DNA of 64,000 nucleotides from Phallus indusiatus (lineage: Eukaryota; Basidiomycota; Agaricomycetes; Phallales; Phallaceae), in contig JAQFWX010000059.1 of assembly GCA_027605045.1 (NCBI GenBank), positions 1 through 64,000 of the forward strand. Direction: 5' to 3'. The translations under genes and the position numbers were made by a program. Positions 45,793 through 55,317 of this stretch are shown one piece after another. Position 1 is the stretch's first letter. Every line of letters starts with the position of its first letter. A model generated the notes under the pieces. The model was not told where the DNA came from. It ran no database searches and saw only the letters and a list, made by a program, of their open reading frames with translations.

Positions 45793-46563
45793 CAATGAAC
45801 GAAACGAGACGGTGAAAAAGGTGGTTGGATGTGCTCGGTATACTTCACCGGATCGTTCGCGGAAACGGACATTCTGGGAATGATTTTTATCCGTGGTTGT
45901 GTTTCCTGTATACTACGGCTTTGGTAAACGCGTTCGTACGCCGAAGAGTGTACAGGAGCATATTGATTTGATGGTGGAACAGTATGAAAATGTTTTTGGA
46001 AAGGGTGGAGAATGGGAAAGTCGGAAGCATTGGTATTTCCGTTTTCTGTATCGACCCCGAGTGGCAGGGTTATGGAGTTGGAAGTGCATTGCTTGAGTGG
46101 GGATTCGAGAGAGCGAGACAAGATGGTTCGCTTATATACCTCGAAGCCAGGTAAGCTTCTTCCTCTGTGTCAATGAAGAAGATGATGATAAATTGAATGT
46201 TTGTTTATATTTTCAACAAGTCCGGTCGGATTGCCTGTATACAAAGCTAAAGAATACAAAATCGTCGTAAACGTGCCTCGCAAAATATGCGGGAGACATA
46301 GAAACCCCCAGGGATGATATGGGAACCGCGGCTGAATGCCAAACGCACTCTGTAATTCGCAATTGTTAAACCATTAGGGAATAAGTTATCTTGACCATAA
46401 AATTTTAGTTTTGGGCGCTATTTTTCGTCCGGATTTCGATTTTTTCGACAATTATGTTTGCCGAACTTGTCAATATTCAAAGCTCCACCAAAGATCTCAG
46501 TACATGCAAGAGTTTTGGCATGCGAAATGCCTCTAGTAGTAATACATGATATGCCAAGTTCAT

Positions 46564-47843
46564 TTATAATGTAAGGCCGATATCTTCCAAATGATACCGT
46601 TGGTTATGAAGGATGTGCCATTCGCTATTGTGGAAGGCATATGTGAACTTGGCTGTCAAAGAGAAAAGATGAAGAGAAACAACTTACACACATCCTGTCT
46701 CCCAGATCTTCCATGCATCTAATGGGGCGGGATAATCCGCTAGGATAGCGTAAATGTTCTTTCTTGCTTGTTTCAGCTCAGCCACAATTTCTAAACAGGT
46801 TTCGTATAGCGACTTGTTGTCATTCTGGGAACGAAGCTGAATGTATGTTCCCTTTTCGCCCTCGATCTCTTCTTTATGAAACCTGTAATCGTCGTACGTG
46901 AATACAGATCATTTGTTACACTTTTGAGCTTACGATAACAAATCATTGGTAAGAGCATTCCAGTAGGTCATGTCAGGGAAAGCTTGGACGATTTTCATTA
47001 TGTCGTAATTTCCACTCTTGACGAATATGAACAAAGCATAAGGGAGGGAAATACCGGCTATATCGCGTATAAACCACGGGAAACGCTCGACACTATGTTT
47101 TAATGGAATTTTGGGCAATTCTTGTTCAATACAATTTCCAGTGAGGAAATTGAAGGTTGAATTGAGAATAAAATCGACCGCTATAGGATCGTAGAATTCC
47201 GACATGCGATTTAATACTTCGGCGAATACATCGAGAACAGGATCTAATTGCGGTTGACGTTTGAATATTCGCGAGTTAAACTCGCGAAATGGGGTGGGGT
47301 CTTTGGAAATGTTGTCTTCTATATAGAAAGCGAACCTAGATTTTTCCATAACCGAACAATGTTAACATCCTTTGCCGCATACAATTAATAAATTTTCTTG
47401 CCAGTTGAACAATGCGAGATGTTTCTTTTCGTCTATATTGCATTTATTATATGCCATCTGTTTTTACAAGACTCAGGGATACATCGAATGACAGTGAAAT
47501 TAAATGAATCTTGGCTTACTTCAATGAGGGAAGCCGCTATGTGAATGCTGTTTTTTAATGTTTTGCATTGTATTCCGCGCTCATACATTAGATTCTCCAT
47601 GTAGTCTTCAACAGCTTTGTTCACAGGGTTAATACCCATGGGAATAAAGTTCATTTCTGTTAGGAATGTGTTCAAAACGGGGACAACTTGTTCTTGATTG
47701 CGGCCCGTGCGGATGAGAATCAGCTCAAGCAAGTCTAAGATGCTGATGATGTGCAGCATACCTGCTTTGTAGTCATCTGGAAATACGCCGATAGAGGAGT
47801 GGGAATGAGAATCAACGGACTTCCAAGTTTTCTCTTCTGCCAT
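46564..47843 (-). pseudogene. Trichodiene-synthase-fold terpene synthase, copy B (broken)
   Basis: Paralogue of copy A. Exon 1 starts MAEEKTWKSVDSHSHSS and stays open. The small second exon is damaged in two ways: its GCAG acceptor has become GCAA (near 47,443), and one base is missing near 47,387 relative to copy A. Neither remaining acceptor gives an open path to exon 3. Exon 3 (47,349-46,930) and the C-terminal W-H-I-x-H-N-Q-R-Y-H-L are still well preserved, so decay looks recent. The aspartate-rich motif reads YIEDNISKD, with Glu at the first position. Described only; probably non-functional. Confidence 0.75.
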
Positions 47844-48389
47844 TTGTGACTACGTTTACAGGGGAAGGGGAGACGTTTTCTAGAAATTCTAAAGAACTTA
47901 CTAGTTTGTTGTGTTTTTAAATACAGTCAAATCGGTCCGGGTTTGGTGATCATGTGCTGCAAGAGAAGCCATGTGGCGGGAATTCGAAGTGCCTTTGTCT
48001 ATTGAATTGAATACTACGTCTATAAACCATCACAAATTTTTGCGAACACTAACTTCGACTTTATTGGTTTATAATTCTATTTGAATTTCCTAATTTAGTA
48101 GATATCGGGTAATATATTCTCATTCACAACTTGGGAGACTCGGATGAATGAATCTCTGAGTTATGTTTCTTTTACATACATGGGAGAAACTGTTTGTCAT
48201 TAATAGTAAACGGTATCCGAGAAGATAGCTTGGCAAATACTCAAGATTCTATGGCATATGCCTTAGTGTTGATTGATTATAGTGAGATTTTGAGATAGTC
48301 TCGTTGTTTGCATCATTCACCATATACAGCAATGAACGGAAGTCTCTTTTTAGCATGTTGGGTGTGGATCCACAAAACCCCATAACCTA
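47844..48389. other. Non-coding, duplicated flank
   Basis: Upstream flank of terpene synthase copy B; the 48,100-48,389 part matches 34,640-34,930. No gene. Confidence 0.5.
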
Positions 48390-48439
48390 ATCTCAAGTCG
48401 GGTCCGCCGTCGCATCCTCGTGGACTGGGCGGTTAAAGA

Positions 48440-48535
48440 TACGGAGGAAGTGAATGGCGACCTCGACTACAGCTAGTACCATCTGTCAATGACACCAACG
48501 CTCATCCCTGATCAAGATCGGGTTATTTTTATATG
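48440..48535 (+). pseudogene. 3' tail fragment of a DUF6533 gene
   Basis: The stretch with GACACCAACGCTCA and GATCAAGATCGGGTTATTT then a TGA stop matches the end of DUF6533 gene 2 (38,640-38,686, coding D-T-N...N-Q-D-H-V-I). Only the last 30 or so codons remain, without any membrane segment. Confidence 0.65.
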
Positions 48536-49022
48536 AAAAAACAGTCTACATACAATATGCTCAAGGACTAAAGGGCGTTTTCTACATTTTTTATATACTA
48601 TACAAGTCAAATTTATGCACATGTATTGCTTCTCATTATACCACTGACACACAATCCAATCCCTTTGTAGTGGCATGATGTTTACTATTTTACTAGTATT
48701 TATGTACATGTAAACTTTAGACGCCTTCAATGGTTTCCCTTCGCCTTTCATCGATTCATCGATCGAACCATCATCGAATCATTATCATTATCTCCTTTGA
48801 TAAAGTCCTGGCTCATTCACGACAATACTTCTAGGTGCGCGTGATAATAAGTTAGACTTTGCTTGACGCATTTGCAATCTCGAACTACGTTCAAGTTTCT
48901 TCATTTAAATGATTTAATAACTTGGGTATTCTTCTCATGATAATTAGAGACAAACACATTCAATATCAAATACAGGATTATATCTGCATCGTTTGTTGGT
49001 GGTGGTTACTTAAAGGTCCAGA
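48536..49022. other. Intergenic, no gene seen
   Basis: 3' flank of the proline-rich gene. Contains a small ATCGATTCATCGATCGAACC-type cluster near 48,755 but no gene or tRNA-like fold that I can support. Confidence 0.5.
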
Positions 49023-50276
49023 TCATATCATTGTCTCGTGCCTCCTTAGTTGGCCCGGCTGAGGAGGACTTTGCGCCATTCGGGGTACGTGCGGTGAGGA
49101 AACCACACCGAACGTAGGGTTGTGTTGAGGGCCCATATGCATGCGACTCATCGAGGGAGGAGGACTGTATGCCGTTCTTGGTGGCGGCGAAGCGACGCTA
49201 AATGGTGTCGGCTGAGGCGAAGTTTGTACACATCTTGGTAGGGGAGGACTATACACACCAGGTGCTTGTGATGAAGAGGCGACGTTAAGCCGAGGATCTA
49301 CTCTATGGGGAATTTGGGTGAGGTTTGTGGGAAAAGGAGGACTGTGAACTGATCGTCGTGGTGGTGGTGGTCTTGGCCGAGACTGACGCTGTGCCCTCTG
49401 AGGTACGCGAGATGGAGCATCGGATAAGAGATTGAGCTGAGGGACCGTCTGTGTAGGTCTTGTGGGTTGAGCAGTGGGCGGATTGTGTACTGTCTGGTCC
49501 TGTATTGAGGCGGCATCGAAATGGGTGTTGAGATGAGAAGACTGATGTGCTGGTGGTGAAGCAGCGTCCAGTGTTGTAGGACGCATAGAAGGAACGGTAC
49601 TCGGATTCGGGACAGCCCGGGGTGGCGGGGAGTTGGTCGTCAACTCATCGACTGAGGAAGTGCTCTCAGCCTGAGGAGAATCTGGAATTGCAAAAGACGC
49701 GGCACGTTCAGGTGAGGATGGTGTGCCAATTACGGCAGACAGTTTGGGGGCGAAGAATGGTTTAGATACCCTCGTAATCAACGGAGAAGGTGCATAGGAA
49801 GGCCTGGATTGAAAAGCAGGCGGCAAGAATAAGCTTTGAAACAGTCGCGGCGGTTTCTTCTTTATCCTTGGCTTAGATGAAGGTGCTAGTGGGGTTAAGG
49901 AAGTATCTTGAGTAGAAACGGACTTTTCCTCCCATGGTGGCAACACATCAGGAGGAAGAATCAGGTCGGGCAATGCGATTTTACAGTTTGGCCGGGTTGG
50001 GATCCCCGGAGTTGGGGGAATCGCGACGACGGGCGCTGGCACTCCCGGTGGGAGGCCCAGTTGCTCGCTGGTCCAGCGTACCGTTGTTTGAACAGTTGAT
50101 CTGAACGCCTTGGAATTAGGAGGAATATCCGGCCACTCAAAATTGCCTTCTGACGAATTTGGGTATTTGATGGGTTTGCGTTCATTGAGAAGGTCAGCGG
50201 CCACGGCTATCGTTCTGGGTCGTTTAGCTTCGCCTGAAGCTTCGACCCTTTCAATATTCCTTCGTTTATAAGGCAT
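49023..50276 (-). CDS. Proline-rich protein with basic N-terminus (unknown function)
   Basis: Single-exon ORF of 417 residues. Start taken at MPYKRRNIERVEASGEAKRP, since upstream codons belong to a leader without an earlier in-frame ATG in good context. The first 20 residues are strongly basic (KRR, KRPR) and look like a nuclear localisation signal. Residues 30-110 may be partly ordered (KAFRSTVQTTVRWTSEQLGL). The rest is Pro/Ser-rich with repeated SPP, PPPR and QSRPRPPPP elements, ending QLRRHETMI. No known domain. A truncated copy lies at 42.3-43.1 kb, so this locus has also been duplicated. Role unknown. Confidence 0.7.
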   Translation of the reverse strand: MPYKRRNIERVEASGEAKRPRTIAVAADLLNERKPIKYPNSSEGNFEWPDIPPNSKAFRSTVQTTVRWTSEQLGLPPGVPAPVVAIPPTPGIPTRPNCKIALPDLILPPDVLPPWEEKSVSTQDTSLTPLAPSSKPRIKKKPPRLFQSLFLPPAFQSRPSYAPSPLITRVSKPFFAPKLSAVIGTPSSPERAASFAIPDSPQAESTSSVDELTTNSPPPRAVPNPSTVPSMRPTTLDAASPPAHQSSHLNTHFDAASIQDQTVHNPPTAQPTRPTQTVPQLNLLSDAPSRVPQRAQRQSRPRPPPPRRSVHSPPFPTNLTQIPHRVDPRLNVASSSQAPGVYSPPLPRCVQTSPQPTPFSVASPPPRTAYSPPPSMSRMHMGPQHNPTFGVVSSPHVPRMAQSPPQPGQLRRHETMI

Positions 50277-51099
50277 TTTATATACGTGGATGTATAAGTT
50301 GTTGTTATGATAGCAAATTTGAGGAAAGCGGACGAGGTCTGTGCTGTCTGTGCTGAGGCAGGTACTACGCAATTCTAGGTCTTTTATACTCCCTTACTTG
50401 CGCTCTGAGTCGTCCGTCCCACACATTGTGTCCCATATTATTATGTCGGGATGGACACTTCCGGCTGTGGGACCATTATGGGGACAGAATAAAATTGTCC
50501 TTCAGTTGTTTGCTTATTCCTCGTGCGATGTCAAAGAGCCTCACTTGAACGCGAGAACGGCTAGAAGGGCCGGATAACGTTACTCAGATCACTGATGCAA
50601 TAGTGCCACAAAGTGTTCCTTCCGTCTAGAGATCCACAATTCCATTCAAGTTGTTTCACATGTGCTTAGCAACCGAAACTCTCGCATCTTACTTTCGTTA
50701 ATAATTACTGTAACAAGTTCTGCGTATTGGCGCATACAGCCGTAGTTCATTCCCGATGAAAAATAAATCGAGAATCGTTTCTGCGAATATCATGGCTCTG
50801 AGCCATATGCTTCTGTGCCGGCCTGAAAGACGGAAATCGTTGAGAGACTTCAAGAATCGAATTTACAGAACAAAATAAATCCAATTCACAAGCTGCGCAC
50901 ATACATATGTATTCAAAAAGATGCGACAGGATGATAATGAACACTAATTGGTTTACATGTTAATCGTGTCACCAGATCTTGATTTAGGCTACATTGAGAC
51001 CTAAACCACGTCGGACAACGTTGTGCAAAAAGGGAGAAACTAACAGAACACTCATTGCCTTATTAGCGATTCCATTTTTAAGTCCTACCGCGGCTGTAC
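50277..51099. other. Intergenic, no gene seen
   Basis: Lies between the proline-rich gene start and the HsbA-like gene end. Short open frames only, no motif. Confidence 0.45.
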
Positions 51100-51848
51100 C
51101 TAGCTATAAGCATCGTTAACGTGAACCAGCTGCAGTAATGTTACAACTTGAATGAAAACAAACGCATACACTAGGATCAACTGTTTGCAACCCAGTTACT
51201 AGATTCTAAACTCGTACACGTGGCCAATTAGCATTTTGATTTCAAAGAAAAGTCGTGTGGTGGTACGTACGTCAAGGAGATCTGGAGCATTCTGCAATAA
51301 AGGTGACAAAATGTCGATAGATCGGCCAACTAACGTGTCATCATTGGTATCGAACACCGATATGGTTTCGATCACTTCTTGTTGGAGTGTTGTCAGCTTC
51401 GCTATAATAATAGCATTCGAGTCGGATGGTGTGACTGTATCTTTGAAGTCCTGTTTGCGTGCCTAGTGTGATTTGTTATCTCTACGTTCGTCCGGCGTGC
51501 TCACCTGAACGACGATAACTAATTCCGAAAGTGCTGTTTGTACATTCGTCTAAGACAAGAGGGTCAGGTTATGATAAATAAAATATAGGAGAGATAACAT
51601 ACGGTCGCGCTGGTAACTTCAGACTCCTTTATAGGTACTGCGGCAATTGTGCCTTTCAAGCTTATCTGATATTTTTTCTTAAAGAATGGTCTACTAAACA
51701 ACATTGTAAGAGGACTTACAACGTTGGTTGTTAATTTGTCGATGTCGGTGATGATTGCTGAAATGCTGGGTGCTTGAATTGTAGGCAGCACTGCTGAAGA
51801 TACAAAGGACAAGGACGTGATGAGCAGAAAAACGATAGCAGAAAGCAT
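51100..51848 (-). CDS. HsbA-like small secreted protein
   Basis: 152 residues in five exons (51848-51720, 51665-51603, 51549-51505, 51462-51271, 51129-51100). Every exon is a multiple of three and all introns are phase 0, which supports the model. N-terminal signal peptide MLSAIVFLLITSLSFVSSA, then short alternating helices: ITDIDKLTTNV, VTSATTNVQTALSELVIVVQ and SNAIIIAKLTTLQQEVIETI. The C-terminus ends NDAYS. Length, signal peptide, lack of Cys and helix pattern resemble the hydrophobic-surface-binding protein A / cell-wall galactomannoprotein family of fungi, which act outside the cell on hydrophobic surfaces. The match is by pattern, so it could be another small helical secreted protein. 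A TATA box lies 40 bp upstream. Confidence 0.65.
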
Positions 51849-51887
51849 CTTGAGCTCGAATTCGGCCAATTGCTCGCTGAGACGTCT

Positions 51888-51897
51888 GCTTTTTATA
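51888..51897 (-). promoter_or_regulatory. TATA box of the HsbA-like gene
   Basis: TATAAAAAGC on the minus strand, ending 39 bp before the ATG at 51,848; the leader must be short. Confidence 0.6.
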
Positions 51898-52829
51898 TCC
51901 ACACTGGAGGCTGTCAGTCATACGATTAGCAGTGTCAATGATGGCTGATCGTATTCAACGGGCTTACAATTGATTTTCAAGGCATCTTCATTTAATTAGC
52001 ATAGTGTTATATTGAATTGTGAAGAGCGAGGGTACGGTTTTACGTACATTTGAGATGTTGCAAGCTCAGTCAAATAATATAACATACAATGGTGTGGTTT
52101 TTCCGCTTTTGATTTGGTGAACCTAATCGAACGGATTTGTGTAAGTGTTCGCTGCTTCAATATTCAATATTAAATTTTCACCTGGGGCTCTTGATCGGCG
52201 CCAGAACTCCCGAATGCGATTTGTCTGAAACACGTTGAGTAGTTACTACTTCCAGTGCGCCCATAGTGCAAAGAACCATAGTTATTTTTCAGGGTCCCAG
52301 TATGATGCTGGTCCTATTGACTATTAGAGACGTATTCTTATCGAAATCGAGTAAGTATGAATAAAGTCGTTTTTGATTGACTTATACCAACTATTGAATC
52401 CGCCCTTCCTTTGAACCGCCATGTTATGAGCGGGGATAATTGTGTACTTCTAATTATATAGAATGTGGTTTTAATGATTCTATTCAACATCAATGAAAAA
52501 AATGATCGTTAATCAGCAGCAGGAGAATTCGGATCACATACAGTATAGAGCACCATCGGTGACATTTAATTTACAATTGAGCGTGCACGCCTGCCGATAT
52601 GCACAATAGAGTTACGTGCCATACAGTTCCTTCGAACATCGTAATGTGAGATGAAGGTATCCAGTGCCTTTTTAGTACTTCGAGGTAAGCACCAATGTCG
52701 TTCTTGCGGTCTGTCTGTCAAGGCCCAATTCGTTCTGTCAGTCACTGCTAGAATATGTTGAACCCATTTACAATTTTGTAGAATATTGAATGATGATTGT
52801 CTTAATGGCTATCTTCATTAACCAGATTA

Positions 52830-53393
52830 TTATAATGATGTCGAACATAAAAGCAGACACGAACATGCTCCTTCTCGTTTGGTGATACAGGTCTCGGTTT
52901 CAAATTCCGTTTTGAGGCTTTCGCAGCTTCGCTCACCCTGAGTAAATGGCGCATGGGAAGTCTTCGGACCCTGGACCGTTTCGGAGAAGGATTCTTTGTT
53001 ATCGCGATGTTGAAACATTTGGATTTCATGTGTATTTCCGAACCTTCCGGTGCCATTCGAATGGTTCAAGCTATCGTGCATGTTTGACAACTTTGGAATC
53101 TGAAGGAAGTACATTTTCGTAGATAATACGCGGTGAGAACTGGTGAGAAGTTGTAACTTATCACACCTTATGATCGGATCGCGGTTGATTATTGATTTCC
53201 AAGTGACACCGAAAATGACATCACAATCCAATCGATAACACCAAAAACCCCTACAAGTTCTACTCCACTCCGAGTTCATCCACCTGAGAATGTACAAATA
53301 TGTCCGTTGTCCAAGTGGATTACTTTCTGTGACTTTCTGTGACCGAATTCGGGCCGCCTGAGTGTGAGAAGAAGTAGTCAGCTGAGATGCCAT
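52830..53393 (-). CDS. Possible gene, hypothetical (187 codons)
   Basis: ATG-led ORF starting MASQLTTSSHTQAARIRSQK, divergent from the reductase gene. The composition is mixed, Cys- and Ser-rich near the end (CSCLLLCSTSL), without a domain I recognise. Several GT-AG pairs inside could be introns of a different model. Length alone makes chance occurrence unlikely but not excluded. Confidence 0.25.
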   Translation of the reverse strand: MASQLTTSSHTQAARIRSQKVTESNPLGQRTYLYILRWMNSEWSRTCRGFWCYRLDCDVIFGVTWKSIINRDPIIRCDKLQLLTSSHRVLSTKMYFLQIPKLSNMHDSLNHSNGTGRFGNTHEIQMFQHRDNKESFSETVQGPKTSHAPFTQGERSCESLKTEFETETCITKREGACSCLLLCSTSL

Positions 53394-53430
53394 TTTTGGT
53401 CAACAGTTTCTCCGGGACTCTTCCGGCTCG

Positions 53431-53438
53431 TATATAAG
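53431..53438 (+). promoter_or_regulatory. TATA box of the xylose reductase gene
   Basis: TATATAAG, 102 bp upstream of the ATG at 53,540, followed by a CT-rich leader (TCTTCGCTCTTCCC). Confidence 0.55.
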
Positions 53439-53539
53439 TATATCCTTAGTTTCTTCGTCGTCGCAGGCTTCTGTCTTCGCTCTTCCCACTTACCCTCAGT
53501 TATCCTCGCACACAACAAAGGTTTACAATCATAGCTCGT

Positions 53540-55121
53540 ATGGCATCCATTAAATTGTTGAGAACTGGCCAACTGGTGCGTGTTGATAACTCAATTTGGT
53601 TAATCACTCTCAAGCCTGACATGACTATCGCTATCAGATGCCCCAGGTCGGGTGAGTCGCATAGCATATATCCTACCAGGTATTGTCTTTATTACCAACA
53701 TCTTCGATAAGACTCGGAGTCTGGAAGGTATGCAAGCTACAGATTATTCCTACTTTCCGTTGTCGATTGACATTGTAAATAATTAACTCTTCGTTTATTC
53801 AGATTCCCAAGCAGCAGACCGCCGACGTAAGATCGCGCCTCATCTTTGACGCAGTATTCTTGTTGACTGTGCATAGGCTGTCTACAACGCGATTAAAACT
53901 GGTTATCGTCTTATCGACGGAGCGTGCGACTATGGTAACGAGGCCGAAGCCGGACAAGGTATCAAACGTGCCATCGACGAAGGTATCATTAAACGGGAAG
54001 ATATCTGTGCGAATTATCCTTCATATCTTTTTCAGCTATATACTTCGGCTGAACTTGAGGCCGTTGCACTTTCAATTAGTTGTTACTTCCAAGATTTGGA
54101 ACAGTTTCCATAGGAGAGAACATGTGGCCGAGGTCGCACGACACCAGCTCAAGGACTGGGGACTCGACAGTCGGTGTTTTTTTTTCATATTATTACAACC
54201 TTATCTCATACAGTCGGTATTTAGAGTTTGATTTGCTTCTTGTTCACTTCCCATGTTCCATCCAACATGTTCCCATACACGTACGCTATCCTCCGGAATG
54301 GCACTATGACGCCGAAAAAACCGAAATAAGATTGGGTCCGTCCTTTTGTCATGAGTTTACGACGGAATCTATTAATGATTCTGTTTTTTAGATAATGTTC
54401 CATTCCAAGAGACTTGGGAAGCCATGGAAAAGCTTGTTGACGATGGCATTACTACAAATATTGGTGTAAGGTCCGAAACAGAATGGATAATTTCTTAAGT
54501 AACGTGCATCGACTGACTATTTTTATTTTATTTCACAGCAATGTCCAGAGTGCTTTGCTCTCCGACATCATAAAATACGCACGGTACAAGCCACAAGTCC
54601 TCCAAGTTGAACTTCACCCGTATTTGACTCAAGAAGGCCTCATTGCTTACGCTAAATACCTCGGGATAGCGGTCACAGGCTATTCTAACTTTGCCGCTGA
54701 GGGATGGTACCAATTGGGTGTATCCAGAGAGAAAGTTAAGAGTTTGTTCGACCAAGAACCCATCATCAAAATCGCTAAAAACCATCAAAAGAGTGAGTAA
54801 ATTCCTTTTTTTTCGTTTTCTTGGTTGAATTTTGACGATATCGGGAACACGATTGTTTTAGCTCCCGCTCAAATCGTCCTGGCATGGGTTGTTAACCAAG
54901 GTGTGGCAATCATTCCCAAAACCAGCAGCCCGACTCGTTTGGTTGAGAACTTGAATGTGACGGATATTAAATTGTCCGACAACGATATGAAGGATATCAG
55001 CTCGCTGAACATCAATCTCCGGTATGTTCTTACTTTTTTGAATTACCTTCTGTCTTGATAGATCTTCTTTAGTTTGAACGACCCCGTCGGCATGCATCCT
55101 GGTCTTTGTGTCTTCGCCTGA
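53540..55121 (+). CDS. NAD(P)H-dependent D-xylose reductase (aldo/keto reductase)
   Basis: AKR-family reductase converting xylose to xylitol, the first step of fungal pentose use; cytosolic. Begins [22 protein letters not shown] over several tiny exons. The catalytic tetrad is visible: Asp and Tyr in [11 protein letters not shown], Lys in VTSKIWNSF, His in [11 protein letters not shown]. Further family blocks are [35 protein letters not shown], the cofactor loop [14 protein letters not shown], and the C-terminal [15 protein letters not shown]. The length of XR-type proteins (about 320) fits. At least eight introns, including the junction GV|SNVQ with donor GTCCGA near 54,470. The join near 54,225 (GLD to FDLLLVHF) has two possible acceptors. 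Intact as far as I can read. Next gene on the same strand is isocitrate lyase. Confidence 0.9.
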
Positions 55122-55317
55122 GAAAAATCAATATGCTCAGTACTAGAGTTCCTTTTTCATGCTGTATGTTTAGAAACCAAAGAAGAAAGGAAGAATTAAA
55201 TTCAGTGTCATTCACCAAAAAATATGGAATGAGGGATGTGTCACGTAACTGATAAAAACCAAGATCCGCTTAGTAAAAGTGGATAAGCAAAAGTGTGACA
55301 TTCACTGGCAGCCGTTC

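Larger units (their letters stand above)
44860..46355 (+). pseudogene. GNAT acetyltransferase copy 4, interrupted by a solo LTR
   Basis: Inverted copy of GNAT copy 3 (5547-6382). Starts MDGLISGQSSISTAK and follows copy 3 to about residue 91, where a 654-bp element interrupts the frame. After the insertion the sequence resumes at NERNETV. There it has a TGG-to-TGA change in the F-W-E-W segment (near 45,880) and a 2-bp loss just before the C-I-D-P-E-W-Q-G block (near 46,050). The CoA loop nucleotides and the final exon are still recognisable. Clearly dead. Confidence 0.9.
43175..46384. repeat. Segmental duplication, carrier+GNAT block copy B (inverted)
   Basis: Reverse-oriented copy of about 5,520-8,785. 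It joins at its left side a 42.3-43.1 kb gene fragment and at its right side, around 46,384, the terpene-synthase block. It carries an internal deletion at about 44,612 and an inserted 654-bp solo LTR. Confidence 0.85.
46384..48430. repeat. Segmental duplication, terpene-synthase block copy B
   Basis: Direct-orientation copy of about 32,190-35,010, including both non-coding flanks. Its left edge coincides with the right edge of the carrier+GNAT copy (AATAAG|TTATCTT), indicating a join of two copied segments. Confidence 0.75.
51849..53539. other. Intergenic region with one doubtful ORF
   Basis: Contains the HsbA-like promoter and, to the right, the D-xylose reductase promoter (TATATAAG at 53,431). 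The only sizeable ORF is on the minus strand at 52,830-53,393 (listed separately). Otherwise nothing recognisable. Confidence 0.45.

Noticed and set aside
48755..48785. TCGAACC near an ATCGATTCATCGATC cluster, resembling a tRNA T-loop
   Set aside because: No acceptor stem or A-box at the right distance; the cluster is simple repeats of ATCGAT.
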